The notes under the pieces are model-generated. The model was not told the DNA's origin. It did no database searches and saw nothing but the letters and a program-made list of their open reading frames with translations. The position numbers were made by a program, and so were the translations under genes. Positions 51,437-60,822 of a DNA stretch of 61,167 nt are shown here, piece by piece. Position 1 is the first letter of the stretch. Each line of letters opens with the position of its first letter. The DNA comes from Reyranella sp. (GTDB lineage: Bacteria > Pseudomonadota > Alphaproteobacteria > Reyranellales > Reyranellaceae), in NCBI GenBank assembly GCA_021732285.1, contig JAKFVH010000040.1, forward strand, positions 1 to 61,167, read 5' to 3'.

Positions 51437-51640
51437 AGCGGCATCAACGGGCTTCAGCATGCCCGCTAGGCGCTTCGGCTCTTTGTCCGTCATGCCGGTG
51501 CCGGTGCGGACGGCGTAGTGCAGGTGGCCGTCGTCGGTGTAGTCGCCCAGCAGCTGCGCGCCAAGGTGCGGACGGCTCCCTCGGGATCGATCCAGCCGAC
51601 GACTACGAACTCCTCGCGATTGAGGCACTTCGACTCACCC
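51437..51640 (-). pseudogene. fragment of an ATP-dependent DNA ligase (LigD ligase type), frameshifted
   Basis: Reading the minus strand gives ESKCLNREEFVVVGWIDPEG, then after a frameshift RPHLGAQLLGDYTDDGHLHY, and AVRTGTGMTDKEPKRLAGML. These are consecutive parts of the OB-fold region of the ligase domain of NHEJ-type ligases (KCxxxxEFVVxGW, GRVGTGM). Neither the catalytic lysine domain nor the true C-terminus is nearby, so only a scrap of the gene remains. Confidence 0.8.
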
Positions 51641-51879
51641 GAGCCGAGCGCTTCGCACCACCCCCGCCCGAGCGCCTTCTTGACCTCCTGCTACAGGGCC
51701 ACGATCAATGATTAACCGCCTGTCCGGAATTCTACTGTCTCACCCAAGGGGTGCAGTCCATTATCCTCGGCAGCAGATCGGGTAGCGGAAGCTGCGGAAA
51801 CGTCCGGCGCACCAAGTGCGGGAAACACCACCGATCCGGCCGATGCGGCCACTTACTGTGGGGCCGACTTTGGGTCCGG

Positions 51880-52112
51880 ATGGTCGGCTTCGGCGGCGCA
51901 GCGGTCGTGCTGATGGCGATGCTCGGCGGCACCTAGGGGTGGCACGTCGGCGTGGCGTCTCTATCGTCCCTCCTAATTTCGACCTAGCGGATGAGCAAGG
52001 CGTCGCCCGATGCAATCGCCGGCGCAACCTCGAGCGGTTCCTGTTCGCCACGCTCCATCCGGCGAGCGTCGCCGCCAGCGCCGTCGTCGCCATGCTGATG
52101 ATGAAGCGCTGA
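51880..52112 (+). pseudogene. frameshifted copy of the small membrane protein at 45780
   Basis: ATG at 51880 starts MVGFGGAAVVLMAMLGGT, matching the first helix of the intact protein, then meets a stop at the position of its Ala-Trp. After a frame change LERFLFATLHPASVAASAVV ending MLMMKR matches the second helix and C-terminus. The bases just upstream (GGGTCCGG) also match. It ends 6 nt before the tRNA-Ala terminator. Confidence 0.78.
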
Positions 52113-52118
52113 AAAGAC

Positions 52119-52148
52119 GAAGGCCCGACCGTCGCCGGTCAGGCCTTC
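52119..52148 (-). terminator. intrinsic terminator of tRNA-Ala
   Basis: On the minus strand GAAGGCC and GGCCTTC enclose an inner ACCGG/CCGGT-like stem and are followed by GTCTTTTC. It starts 5 nt past the tRNA CCA end. Its sequence differs from the terminator at 47240, as expected if one came with an inserted element. Confidence 0.78.
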
Positions 52149-52153
52149 GATGA

Positions 52154-52229
<76 letters not shown>

Positions 52230-52288
52230 GAAAATTCGGTCTGGGCGGCGCGAGGTATAATTCCTGCCTCGCGACGTGGCAACACCGC

Positions 52289-52654
52289 CTAGCGGTCGCC
52301 CTCGCCCTTGTCGTCCTCGACTTCGACCTCGACCTCCAGGTCCTCGGCGTCGTCGGCGAGATCGTCGGCCTCTTCCAAGGCCTCGTCGCCCTCGACATCG
52401 GGCAACTCGTCTCCCGCCAGCGCCGCCTCGTCGCTCTTCTTCTTGGCCGCCAACTTGGCGGCCGCAGCTGCCGCAGCTGCCGTCGCAGCCGCCGCCGCGG
52501 CGGTCGCGCCGCGACCGCGACGGACCTTCACGAAGTCCTCGCGATCGTGTTCACGCCCGCACTTGGGGCATTTGATCGGCCCCTTGTTCAGGTCGTAGAA
52601 ACGCGCAGCACAGCTCTGGCAGGTGCGCTTAGTACCCCAGCTCGCTTTGACCAC
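52289..52654 (-). CDS. TIGR02300/FYDLN-acid family protein
   Basis: 121 residues. The N-terminus has a zinc-ribbon-like pair of CxxC motifs ([20 protein letters not shown], then KCGREH) including the family hallmark FYDLN. An alanine-rich stretch and a highly acidic tail ([17 protein letters not shown]) follow. Function is unknown. It is divergent from aroA and next to tRNA-Ala, the position it occupies in many alphaproteobacteria. Confidence 0.93.
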   Translation of the reverse strand: MVKASWGTKRTCQSCAARFYDLNKGPIKCPKCGREHDREDFVKVRRGRGATAAAAAATAAAAAAAAKLAAKKKSDEAALAGDELPDVEGDEALEEADDLADDAEDLEVEVEVEDDKGEGDR

Positions 52655-52808
52655 GCAGAAACTCCCGGAAATTCCGCAGAAATCGGCCGAATCGGCCGCG
52701 AGGGAGGGCGTATGTCACGCGTCTTTCACCCTGTCAAAACCAAATTCCTCCATGGTACGAGGCAGCGGCGTCGCATTTTCGCCGCCTTTTCGGGAGGCCG
52801 TCCTGTCA

Positions 52809-54164
52809 TTGCGAGCCCAATCGGCCAAGCTTGTCGCCCGTCCGGTCGGCCGCCTGCAGGGCCGGGTGCGCGCCCCGGGCGATAAATCGGTGTCCCATCG
52901 CGCCCTGATGCTGGGCGCCCTGGCCCTGGGCGAGACCACGGTCCGCGGCCTGCTCGAGGGCGAGGACGTGCTGGCCACCGCCGCGGCGCTCAGGGCGCTG
53001 GGTGCGGAAGTGACGCATGAGCGCGAGGCCGGCCCCATACCCGGTAGCTTGTGGCGTGTCCGCGGCTTCGGCGTCGGCGGCGGCCGCGAGCCGGCCGACG
53101 TGCTGGAGCTTGGCAACTCCGGCACCTCGGCGCGGCTGCTGGCCGGCATCCTTGCCAGCCATCCCTTCACCAGCGTCCTGACCGGCGATGCCTCGCTGCG
53201 GCGGCGGCCGATGCAGCGGATCATCGAGCCGCTGACGCGCATGGGCGCCCGCTTCGAGGGCCGCGAGGGCGGCCGCCTGCCGCTCGCCATCGTCGGCACC
53301 GACGAGATGGTCCCCATCGAGTACCGCCTGCCGGTAGCCTCGGCGCAGGTGAAGAGCGCCATCCTGCTGGCCGGCCTCAACACCGCGGGCGAGACCAGCG
53401 TGATCGAGCCCGAAGCCACACGCGACCACACCGAGCGCATGCTGCGCCATTTCGGCGCCGAGGTGCGCGTGGCGCCGGCCGAAGGTGGCGGCAAGCGCAT
53501 CACCGTGATCGGCTGGCCCGAGCTTTTGGGCCGCGACATCGTCGTGCCGGGCGATCCCTCGTCGGCGGCCTTCGCCGTCGTCGCCGCCGCGATCCGGCCG
53601 GGCAGCGATATCACGGTCGAGAATGTCGGGGTCAATCCGCTGCGCGCTGGCCTCTACCAGACGCTGCGTGACATGGGCGCCGACATCGCCTTCGAGCATG
53701 AACGCGAGATCGGCGGCGAGCCGGTGGCGGACCTGCGCGTCAAAGGCAGTGCGCTGAAGGGCGTCGAAGTGCCGGCCGAGCGCGCGCCGTCGATGATCGA
53801 CGAATATCCCATCCTCGCCATCGCCGCGGCCTGCGCCAAGGGCACGACACGCATGCTGGGCTTGGCTGAACTGCGGGCCAAGGAGAGCGATCGCCTGGCC
53901 AGCGTCTCGGCCGGTTTGTCAGCCAATGGCGTGAAGCACGAAATGGGCGCCGCGGATTTGGTCGTGCACGGCACCGGCGCGCCGCCCGCTGGCGGCGGCG
54001 TGGTCGCAACGCATCTCGATCATCGCATCGCCATGTCGTTCCTGGTGCTGGGCCTCGCGGCGCGTGAGCCGGTGGCGGTCGACGACGGATCGCCGATCGA
54101 TACGAGCTTCCCGGGCTTCGCCCAGTTGATGAACGGACTGGGTGCCCGTATCGAGGCGGCGTGA
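52809..54164 (+). CDS. aroA: 3-phosphoshikimate 1-carboxyvinyltransferase (EPSP synthase)
   Basis: 451 residues from a proposed TTG start at 52809, 11 nt after GGGAGG. No ATG suits, and ATG at 52752 lacks a ribosome-binding site. EPSP synthase markers are [90 protein letters not shown] and [14 protein letters not shown]. It adds enolpyruvate to shikimate 3-phosphate in aromatic amino acid synthesis. The stop overlaps cmk (GTGA). Confidence 0.93.
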   Translation: MRAQSAKLVARPVGRLQGRVRAPGDKSVSHRALMLGALALGETTVRGLLEGEDVLATAAALRALGAEVTHEREAGPIPGSLWRVRGFGVGGGREPADVLELGNSGTSARLLAGILASHPFTSVLTGDASLRRRPMQRIIEPLTRMGARFEGREGGRLPLAIVGTDEMVPIEYRLPVASAQVKSAILLAGLNTAGETSVIEPEATRDHTERMLRHFGAEVRVAPAEGGGKRITVIGWPELLGRDIVVPGDPSSAAFAVVAAAIRPGSDITVENVGVNPLRAGLYQTLRDMGADIAFEHEREIGGEPVADLRVKGSALKGVEVPAERAPSMIDEYPILAIAAACAKGTTRMLGLAELRAKESDRLASVSAGLSANGVKHEMGAADLVVHGTGAPPAGGGVVATHLDHRIAMSFLVLGLAAREPVAVDDGSPIDTSFPGFAQLMNGLGARIEAA

Positions 54165-54790
54165 AACCCCTTTTGATCGCCATCGACGGACCATCGGCCT
54201 CCGGCAAGGGCACCCTCGCCAAGCGCCTGGCCGCCCATTTCAAGCTTCCGCACCTCGATACCGGGCTGCTTTATCGCGCGGTGGGTTGGGCCGCTGCGCA
54301 TACCAGCCGCACCCCGGCAGACGCTGCCGCCGTCCTGAAGGCCGCCGACCTCGACAATCCGGCGCTGCGTACCGACGAGGCAGGCCAGGCGGCCTCGAAG
54401 GTTGGGGCGATCCCGGAGGTCCGGACCAACCTCTTGAAATTCCAGAAAGAATTCGCATATCAGGCATCGGGCGCCGTGCTCGACGGGCGCGATATCGGGA
54501 CCGTGATCTGCCCCGACGCGCCAGTGAAATTGTTCGTCACGGCAAGCCTGGATGCGCGGGTCGAGCGCCGGTACCAGGAGTTGCGCGAGCGGGGTGCCGA
54601 CACTATAAAGCCGCGCGTTCTTGCCGAGATGGCGGAGCGGGACCGTCGCGACAGCGAACGGGCGGCTGCACCTCTGACAGCCGCACCCGATGCTTACCAC
54701 CTCGATACCAGCGACATGGATGCCGATGCGGCCTTCGCCGCGGCTTTGGCGTTCATAGCGAGCAAGGGCTTTCGATCCTCCGGGCCGTAA
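54161..54790 (+). CDS. cmk: cytidylate kinase
   Basis: 209 residues, GTG start overlapping aroA. The P-loop is [20 protein letters not shown], followed by [35 protein letters not shown] and the lid [40 protein letters not shown] completes the core. It phosphorylates CMP and dCMP. The order aroA-cmk-rpsA-ihfB is conserved. Confidence 0.95.
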   Translation: MKPLLIAIDGPSASGKGTLAKRLAAHFKLPHLDTGLLYRAVGWAAAHTSRTPADAAAVLKAADLDNPALRTDEAGQAASKVGAIPEVRTNLLKFQKEFAYQASGAVLDGRDIGTVICPDAPVKLFVTASLDARVERRYQELRERGADTIKPRVLAEMAERDRRDSERAAAPLTAAPDAYHLDTSDMDADAAFAAALAFIASKGFRSSGP

Positions 54791-54877
54791 GTCGCCGCCG
54801 GCGGATCGCAGACACTTAAGCGGCGACTGCGACCGGGGGCACCCGGCCGCGGTTCTTTTAGGCAGTGGATCCGCCGG
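54791..54877 (+). promoter_or_regulatory. rpsA leader with competing helices
   Basis: CCGGCGGATC (54798-54807) and GATCCGCCGG (54868-54877) are a perfect 10-bp pair. The overlapping GTCGCCGC (54791-54798) can instead pair with GCGGCGAC near 54825. Between them CCGGG/CCCGG forms a hairpin followed by TTCTTTTA, a terminator-like element. These are alternative structures in front of a ribosomal protein gene known elsewhere for autoregulation; the switching itself is inference. Confidence 0.4.
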
Positions 54878-54941
54878 ACTTAACCGGTTGGCCGACGGGC
54901 GGCAGCGTTTCGCCCGGGATCGATGAAGGAAGAGGTTTTGA

Positions 54942-56684
54942 ATGGCCAAGGGCAGCGCCCTGCGTAAAACGTCGAACGACGCCGCCAGCGCGGAGTTCGC
55001 AGCACTCCTCGAGGAATCGCTCGGCGGTTCCGCGAGCTTCGAAGGCACGGTCGTCAAGGGCCGCGTCATTCGTATCGCCAATGATTTCGTCGTGGTCGAT
55101 GTCGGACTGAAGTCCGAAGGCCGCGTCGCCATCCGTGAATTCGCCAACGGCGGCACCGGCGCTCCCGAAGTGCGCGAAGGCGACACGGTCGACATCTTCG
55201 TCGACCGCATGGAGAACAAGGACGGCGAAGCCGTCCTGTCGCGCGACAAGGCACGTCGCGAGGAAGCCTGGACGATCCTCGAGAAGGCGTTCACCGACCA
55301 GGAACGTGTCATGGGCACGATCTTCGGCCGCGTGAAGGGCGGCTTCACGGTCGACCTGTCGGGCGCCGTGGCCTTCCTGCCGGGCAGCCAGGTCGACGTC
55401 CGTCCCGTGCGCGACGTCGGCCCGCTGATGGGCCAGGCCCAGCAGTTCGCCATCCTCAAGATGGACCGCCGCCGCGGCAACATCGTCGTGTCGCGTCGCG
55501 CCGTCATGGAAGAGACCCGCGCCGAGGACCGCACCCGCCTGATGGGCGCGCTGTCCGAAGGCCAGGTGCTCGACGGTGTCGTGAAGAACATCACCGACTA
55601 CGGCGCGTTCGTGGATCTGGGTGGCGTCGATGGCCTCCTGCATGTCACCGACATCGCCTGGAAGCGCATCAACCATCCGTCGGAAGCCCTCACCATCGGC
55701 CAGCAGGTCAAGGTGCAGGTCATCCGCTTCAACCCCGAGACGCAGCGCATCTCGCTCGGCATGAAGCAGCTGATGAGCGATCCGTGGGACGGCGCGGGTG
55801 CCAAGTACCCGGTCGGCCTGAAGCTCAAGGGCCGCGTCACCAACATCACCGACTACGGCGCCTTCGTGGAGCTGGAGCCGGGCGTCGAGGGTCTGGTGCA
55901 TGTCTCCGAGATGAGCTGGACCAAGAAGAACGTCCATCCGGGCAAGATCGTGTCGACCTCGCAGGAAGTCGAAGTGATGGTGCTGGACGTCGACATGTCC
56001 AAGCGCCGCATCTCGCTCGGCCTCAAGCAGTGCATGGCCAATCCGTGGGAGAGCTTTGCCGAGCAATACCCGGCCGGCACCGAGCTCGAGGGCGAGGTCC
56101 GCAACATCACCGAGTTCGGCCTGTTCGTCGGCCTGCCCGGCGACATCGACGGCATGGTGCATCTCTCCGACCTGTCGTGGGACAAGGCCGGCGACGAGGC
56201 GATCCGCGACTACAAGAAGGGCGACCAGGTCAAGGTCAAGGTCCTCGACGTCGACATCGACAAGGAGCGCATCTCGCTCGGCATCAAGCAGCTCGCCAAC
56301 GATCCGTTCGAGAAGGTGGGCGCCGTCGCCAAGAAGGGCGACGTGGTCACCGTCATCGTGGCCGGCATCCAGGACAACGGCATCGACGTCACGGTGCAGG
56401 ACGGCATCCCGGGCTTCATCCGCAAGTCGGAGCTGAGCCGCGACCGCTCCGAGCAGCGTCCCGACCGCTACGCCATCGGCGACAAGCTCGACGCCAAGAT
56501 CACCAACATCGACCGGGCCTCGCGCCGGGTGGTGCTGTCGGTCAAGGCGCGTGAGCTCGACGAGGAGAAGAAGGCGATGGCCGACTTCGGCTCGTCCGAC
56601 TCGGGCGCCAGCCTGGGCGACATTCTCGGCGCGGCGCTCAGCCGGGCCCAGAAGAAGGACGAGAAGGAAGAAGAGGACAAGTAA
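54942..56684 (+). CDS. rpsA: 30S ribosomal protein S1
   Basis: 580 residues, ATG behind GAAGGAAGAGG. Multiple S1/OB repeats are visible. The central repeats have the signatures GVVKNITDYGAFVDLGGVDG, GRVTNITDYGAFVELEPGVE and GEVRNITEFGLFVGLPGDID, with HVSEMSWTKKNVHPG-type loops and RISLGMKQ/RISLGLKQ/RISLGIKQ spacers. The C-terminus ends in an acidic Lys/Glu-rich tail. S1 recruits mRNA to the ribosome. Complete and normal in length. Confidence 0.97.
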   Translation: MAKGSALRKTSNDAASAEFAALLEESLGGSASFEGTVVKGRVIRIANDFVVVDVGLKSEGRVAIREFANGGTGAPEVREGDTVDIFVDRMENKDGEAVLSRDKARREEAWTILEKAFTDQERVMGTIFGRVKGGFTVDLSGAVAFLPGSQVDVRPVRDVGPLMGQAQQFAILKMDRRRGNIVVSRRAVMEETRAEDRTRLMGALSEGQVLDGVVKNITDYGAFVDLGGVDGLLHVTDIAWKRINHPSEALTIGQQVKVQVIRFNPETQRISLGMKQLMSDPWDGAGAKYPVGLKLKGRVTNITDYGAFVELEPGVEGLVHVSEMSWTKKNVHPGKIVSTSQEVEVMVLDVDMSKRRISLGLKQCMANPWESFAEQYPAGTELEGEVRNITEFGLFVGLPGDIDGMVHLSDLSWDKAGDEAIRDYKKGDQVKVKVLDVDIDKERISLGIKQLANDPFEKVGAVAKKGDVVTVIVAGIQDNGIDVTVQDGIPGFIRKSELSRDRSEQRPDRYAIGDKLDAKITNIDRASRRVVLSVKARELDEEKKAMADFGSSDSGASLGDILGAALSRAQKKDEKEEEDK

Positions 56685-56709
56685 GGTCGCCTCAGCGACC
56701 TTCGGGAAG

Positions 56710-56739
56710 GGCCGGCTCTCACCAAGAGCCGGCCTTTTT
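56710..56739 (+). terminator. intrinsic terminator of rpsA
   Basis: GGCCGGCTC and GAGCCGGCC pair around a 7-nt loop and are followed by TTTTT, 25 nt past the rpsA stop. A smaller hairpin (GGTCGC/GCGACC) precedes it. Confidence 0.88.
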
Positions 56740-56909
56740 CCTTGTCCCGACCGGAGCGAAGCGAAGTGGAGGGATCTCCTCTTCAGATTTGGCTTATTTT
56801 TCCGAAAAAAGTCCCCTCGACTACGCTCGGGGCGCCCTTTGGGCGCTTTCCCTTGTGATTCAAGGGCTTAGGCTTGAAGGGGGGCTTTTTTTCCTTTATT
56901 GTCATGGCA

Positions 56910-57239
56910 ATGACCAAGTCGGAGCTGATTGCTCGCCTGGCGGCCCGGAATCCCCATCTCTATCAAAGGGATGTCGAGCGGATCGTGGCCACGGTCTTCG
57001 ATGAAATCTCCAAAGCCTTGGCCGGCGGTCATCGCGTTGAATTGCGCGGCTTCGGCGCGTTCTCCGTGAAGAAACGCGAGCCGCGCACCGGCCGCAATCC
57101 GCGCACCGGCGAGCAGGTGGCCGTCGCCTCCAAGCGCGTGCCTTATTTCAAGACCGGCAAGGATCTGCGCGACCGGCTGAACAAGGAAGCGGTGAGGGCG
57201 GCAGGCCTCGCCCCGCCCGATACCGAAGATAAGAAGTAG
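56910..57239 (+). CDS. ihfB: integration host factor subunit beta
   Basis: 109 residues from ATG at 56910 ([20 protein letters not shown]); an ATG two codons earlier is possible. The HU/IHF fold shows [60 protein letters not shown] and [10 protein letters not shown]. The DNA-bending arm is the RNPRTG loop. IHF also loops DNA at sigma-54 promoters, relevant to the cyanate operon promoter. Confidence 0.95.
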   Translation: MTKSELIARLAARNPHLYQRDVERIVATVFDEISKALAGGHRVELRGFGAFSVKKREPRTGRNPRTGEQVAVASKRVPYFKTGKDLRDRLNKEAVRAAGLAPPDTEDKK

Positions 57240-57245
57240 TCTTTG

Positions 57246-57385
57246 CTGGGGGCGCGCCACTCCAGTGGCGCGTCATCTCATGGTCTTCCGGACCGCGCGC
57301 TTCCAGCGCGCTCATGAGCTTGAGCGCGCAAGATGCGCGCGGTCCGCAAGATTATGATCGCGCCACTGGAGTGGCGCGCCCCCAG
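57246..57385. repeat. nested palindromic repeat, copy C
   Basis: Outer arms 57246-57272 and 57359-57385 are a perfect 27-bp inverted repeat, each holding its own palindrome (GCGCCACT and AGTGGCGC around CC). The inner core (57284-57351) matches copies A and B: TCTTCCGGACCGCGCGC on the left, GCGCGCGGTCCGCAAGA on the right, with a few mismatches. It lies between the co-directional ihfB and lapA-like genes. Confidence 0.85.
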
Positions 57386-57405
57386 CATGCCATTCTCCCT
57401 CGCGC

Positions 57406-57810
57406 ATGAAGCTCCTCGTCCGCGCCCTGTTCATCCTCTTCATCCTGATCGGCGTGCTGATCGCGGTCAGCAATCGCCAGCCGGTGCAGCTTGCGCTGTG
57501 GCCGCTGCCGCATCTCGTCGTCCTGCCGCTCTACCTGCTGGTGATCGGCGTGCTGCTGCTGGGCGTGCTGGCCGGGCTCGGCATGGGCTGGTGGGCCGGC
57601 CGTCACCACCGCCGGCGCGCGCGCGAAGCGAGCGGCGAGGCCGCCCGGCTGGATCGCGAGGTGCAGCGCCTGCGCGAGGCTACTGCGGCGACCGCTGCAG
57701 CGCCGGCGAGCGGCCCCGCGCCACGCGATCAGAGGGCAATCGAGCGGCAGGCGGCTCTGGTCTCGGCCGAACTCTCCACCCCGTCCGGCACGCGCGGCCC
57801 CTTCTCGTGA
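57406..57810 (+). CDS. LapA domain-containing membrane protein (DUF1049)
   Basis: 134 residues. Two membrane helices (LFILFILIGVLIAVSNRQPV, whose NRQPV ending is typical of LapA, and LYLLVIGVLLLGVLAGLGMG) are followed by a basic segment (GRHHRRRAREAS) and a coiled coil with an Ala/Pro-rich tail. In E. coli the related LapA works with LapB in controlling lipopolysaccharide synthesis. Its stop overlaps the next start (GTGA). Confidence 0.85.
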   Translation: MKLLVRALFILFILIGVLIAVSNRQPVQLALWPLPHLVVLPLYLLVIGVLLLGVLAGLGMGWWAGRHHRRRAREASGEAARLDREVQRLREATAATAAAPASGPAPRDQRAIERQAALVSAELSTPSGTRGPFS

Positions 57811-58784
57811 AGATCCTCTCGGCCGCCGAGGTCGATGCCGCTCTCGACGACCTGGCGCTGATCGATCGCCTCGACGCATTGTTCCGAGCCGGCTGCGAGA
57901 TGCCGGTGCGCCACCACCACAAGATCGCCGAGCCTGTCGGCTCGGGCTCGGCCGACGCCATGCTGCTCCTGATGCCGGCCTGGACGCGCGGGCCTAAAAG
58001 CCATCTCGGCATCAAGGTGGTCACGGTCTTCCCCGACAACGGCAAGCGCTCGCTGCCCTCGATCTACGGCCAGTACCTGCTGCTCGACGGCACGACCGGC
58101 CAGACGGTGGCGATGCTCGACGGCACCATGCTGACCAAGCGGCGCACCGCCTGCGCCTCGGGGCTCGCCTCGCGCTACCTGTCGCGGCCCGATGCGCGGC
58201 GGCTTGTGATGATCGGCACCGGCGCGCTGGCGCCCCAGCTCATCCGTGTCCACGCCAAGGTCCGGCCGATCGAGGAGGTCGCGATCTGGGGCCGGCGGCC
58301 GGAGCAGGCGGCGCGTCTTGCCAAGGAGCTTTCAGTGTCGCTGCCGCAAGCGCTGGCGCGGCCGATCGCCGTCCGGGCCGTGACCGATCGCCGGCAGGCG
58401 ATCGGCGAGGCCGATATCATCTCCTGTGCAACGCTCTCCGCCGCGCCGCTGGTCGAGGGCGACTGCCTGCGCGAGGGCCAGCACGTTGACCTCGTCGGCG
58501 CCTACACGCCGCAGATGCGCGAAAGCGACGACAACGCGGTGCGGCGCGCGCGGGTCTATGTCGACACCCGCGCCGGCGCTCTCAAGGAAGGTGGCGATAT
58601 CGTCCAGCCCCTGGCCAACGGCACGATCAAGGAATCCGATGTGATCGCCGACCTTTACGAGCTGTCACGCGGGCAACAGCCCGGCCGCGCAGCCGGCGAC
58701 GCTACCTCGATCACCTTGTTCAAGTCCGTCGGCGCCGCCCTGGAAGACTTGGCGGCGGCCAAACTCGCCGTCATGGCTCGATAA
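57807..58784 (+). CDS. ornithine cyclodeaminase / mu-crystallin family protein
   Basis: 325 residues from a GTG overlapping the lapA-like stop. Family marks are ADAMLLLMPAW, LGIKVVTVFPDNGKRSLPSI, LLLDGTTGQTVAMLDGTMLT, KRRTACASGLASRYLSRPDA, the NAD-binding MIGTGALAPQLIRVH and SCATLSAAPLVEGDCLREGQ. Members convert ornithine to proline and ammonia or act as ketimine or amino acid reductases; the exact reaction is undetermined. The 3' end overlaps the convergent CoA-transferase gene by 14 nt. Confidence 0.9.
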   Translation: MKILSAAEVDAALDDLALIDRLDALFRAGCEMPVRHHHKIAEPVGSGSADAMLLLMPAWTRGPKSHLGIKVVTVFPDNGKRSLPSIYGQYLLLDGTTGQTVAMLDGTMLTKRRTACASGLASRYLSRPDARRLVMIGTGALAPQLIRVHAKVRPIEEVAIWGRRPEQAARLAKELSVSLPQALARPIAVRAVTDRRQAIGEADIISCATLSAAPLVEGDCLREGQHVDLVGAYTPQMRESDDNAVRRARVYVDTRAGALKEGGDIVQPLANGTIKESDVIADLYELSRGQQPGRAAGDATSITLFKSVGAALEDLAAAKLAVMAR

Positions 58785-59970
58785 GCGCGCCGTCCTTCTT
58801 GAGCGCATCGATCTCGGCCGGGCTCAGGCCCGCCTCGGCGAGAACGCTTCGCGAATCCGCGCCCATCAAGGGCGCCATGCGGCGGATGGCGGGTGGCGTG
58901 CGGCTCATGCGCATGGGCGGTTCGACCATCAAGATCTCGCCCTCGCTGGGATGCGGGTACTTCTTGAAGAGCTGCCGCCACAGCAGGTGCGGATCCTCGA
59001 ACAGGTCGCTGGGCTTGGAGACGGGCGCGTTGGGGATCTCTGCCTTGTCCAGGAGCGTCACCCATTCGGTCGTGGTCTTGGTCGGCGCCAGGGCCTCGAC
59101 CATGGAATACATGTCGTTGATGTGCAGCGAGCGGGCGTTCAGCGTCGAATAGCGCGGGTCCTGCAGCACCTCGGGCCGGCCGACGATCTCGAAGAAGTTG
59201 CGCCAGTGCTTGTCGTTGTAGGGCAGGATCGCCATCCAGCCGTCCAGGGTGCGGAACGGCTTGCGGGTGCGGGCGAGCAGCCGCGTGTAGCCGACCTCGC
59301 CCTCGTCGGAGAACGTCCGTTCCCACAGATGCTCGACCATCAGCCAGGCGGCCATGGTCTCGAACATGGGAACCTCGACGAACTGGCCCTCGCCGGTGCG
59401 CTGCTTGTGCATCAACGCTGAAAGAGTCGCGAAGGCGAAGGTGAGCCCGACCGTCTTGTCGGCGATGATGGTCGGCGGATAGCGCGGGACGTCGTCGCCC
59501 GCCGCCCGTCCCATCAGGTCGGCGATGCCGAAGCGGGCCTGGATGGCATCGTCGTAGGCCGGCAGCTTGCCGTAGGGACCGTCGGCCGAGTAGCCGTAGG
59601 CGCCGACATAGACGATGTCGGGCTTGATCTTGCGGATCGCCTCGTAGCCCAACCCCAATCCCTCGATGGCCTGTGGCCTGAGCGCATGGACGAAGGCATC
59701 GGCCGTCGCCACCAGCTTCAGCAGCGCGGCCTTCGCCGCCGGATTCTTGAGATCGAGGCAGAGCGAGCGCTTGTTGCGGTTCACGTAGAGGTAGGTCGGA
59801 CCCATGCCCGGCGTCTTCGCCGGCTTGCCGATGTGGCGCACCATGTCGCCTTCCGGCGCCTCGACCTTGATCACGTCGGCGCCCTGGTCGGCCAGCAGCA
59901 TGGTGCCGTAGGGGCCGAGGATGATGTTGGTCAGGTCGACGATCCTGATGCCTTCGAGTGCGCCAGCCAT
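58771..59970 (-). CDS. class III CoA-transferase (CaiB/BaiF family)
   Basis: 399 residues from ATG at 59970 behind GAGAGAG; a longer frame to 60126 is rejected. Markers are ALEGIRIVDLTNIILGPYGT, MLLADQGADVIKVEAPEGDM, YLYVNRNKRSLCLDLKNPAA and PDIVYVGAYGYSADGPYGKL. The catalytic Asp region is LPAYDDAIQARFGIADLMGR, then GEGQFVEVPMFETMAAWLMV. It moves CoA between organic acids. A decayed acyl-CoA synthetase lies divergently, suggesting a former acid-activation cluster. Confidence 0.92.
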   Translation of the reverse strand: MAGALEGIRIVDLTNIILGPYGTMLLADQGADVIKVEAPEGDMVRHIGKPAKTPGMGPTYLYVNRNKRSLCLDLKNPAAKAALLKLVATADAFVHALRPQAIEGLGLGYEAIRKIKPDIVYVGAYGYSADGPYGKLPAYDDAIQARFGIADLMGRAAGDDVPRYPPTIIADKTVGLTFAFATLSALMHKQRTGEGQFVEVPMFETMAAWLMVEHLWERTFSDEGEVGYTRLLARTRKPFRTLDGWMAILPYNDKHWRNFFEIVGRPEVLQDPRYSTLNARSLHINDMYSMVEALAPTKTTTEWVTLLDKAEIPNAPVSKPSDLFEDPHLLWRQLFKKYPHPSEGEILMVEPPMRMSRTPPAIRRMAPLMGADSRSVLAEAGLSPAEIDALKKDGALIEP

Positions 59971-60082
59971 TTCTCTCTCTGTAAGGAACCGTACGAGACT
60001 GCCACCGCCTCGACGTGGCGTCACCGCCTCTGCCACTGCGACGCAGAACGCGCGCACCCAGATGCGCAGCGCCGCGACCTGC

Positions 60083-60822
60083 AACGCGCATCGCGAGGCG
60101 GTGGTAGCCAGCGAGCGGCGGCTCACCTTCGCCGACGGACTTCTTGCATTGGGCCTCCATCCTCATGAGTACGCGCCCGAGATCGAGGCGATCTGCGGCG
60201 AGCGGGGCATACATGTTCATGGTGCCGGTGATCCTGAATGCGATTAAGCGGATCCCGGGCATCGAGAACCGCAAGTTCCCCCATCTCAATGCAAGCTGGT
60301 GTCGGCTGCGCCGATCTCCGGCGAGACCGCGCTGAAAGCCCACGAAATCTTCGGAAATGCCACGTATCAGGGCTATGGCCAGACCGAGGTACTACCTATT
60401 GCGATGATGGGGCCGCGGCAGTGGGTTCGCCGAGGACGTGCCGGGCTCGCGCCCTTCGCTCAGTTGCAGATCTGGGACGAGGACAACAAAGCCGTGCAGC
60501 CCGGCGAGATCGTCGCCAGTGCGAAGGACAGAGGCGCGGCTTCCTGGAACAACCCCGAAGCGACGGCCGAACGCATCGTCGATGAGTGGGTGAAGACAGG
60601 CGACATCGGTCGCCTCGATGCCAACGGCTACCTCTACAGGCTCGACCGCGGCTTCGACATCTATCCGGTGCGTGAAGGCCGAAGCATCAGTGACGGAGAA
60701 AGAACTGGTCGAGCTCTGTTCCATTCACCTCGGCAACCAAGACGCCGGTCGGCAAGATCAAGCGCAAGGAACGTCGCGAGCCGTTCTGGGTTGCTAGGGA
60801 GCGCAGGGTCGCAGGCAACTGA
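60083..60822 (+). pseudogene. eroded acyl-CoA synthetase (AMP-dependent ligase)
   Basis: Pieces of an AMP-forming ligase appear in order but in different frames. NAHREAVVASERRLTFAD is the N-terminal piece, then FMVPVILNAIKRIPGIENRK, APISGETALKAHEIFGNATY and the A5-like QGYGQTEV. FAQLQIWDEDNKAVQPGEIV, SWNNPEATAERIVDEWVKTG and DIGRLDANGYLYRLDR follow, and last KTPVGKIKRK near the stop. Most of the N-terminal domain, the P-loop region and parts of the C-terminal domain are deleted. It is inactive by any reading. Confidence 0.85.

Noticed and set aside
51374..51628. N-terminal extension of the coupled membrane protein to 215 residues
   Set aside because: The extension reads DNA-ligase-derived sequence, while a GGAGAG site directly precedes the later ATG at 51373.
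52289..52654. Alanine-rich tract in the FYDLN protein as a frameshift artefact
   Set aside because: The tract is in frame, followed by the acidic tail normal for the family, and the length is typical.
56874..56902. TTGAAG and TATTGT, 17 bp apart, as the ihfB promoter
   Set aside because: The -10 would end two bases before an ATG, leaving no room for a leader; a weak match overall.
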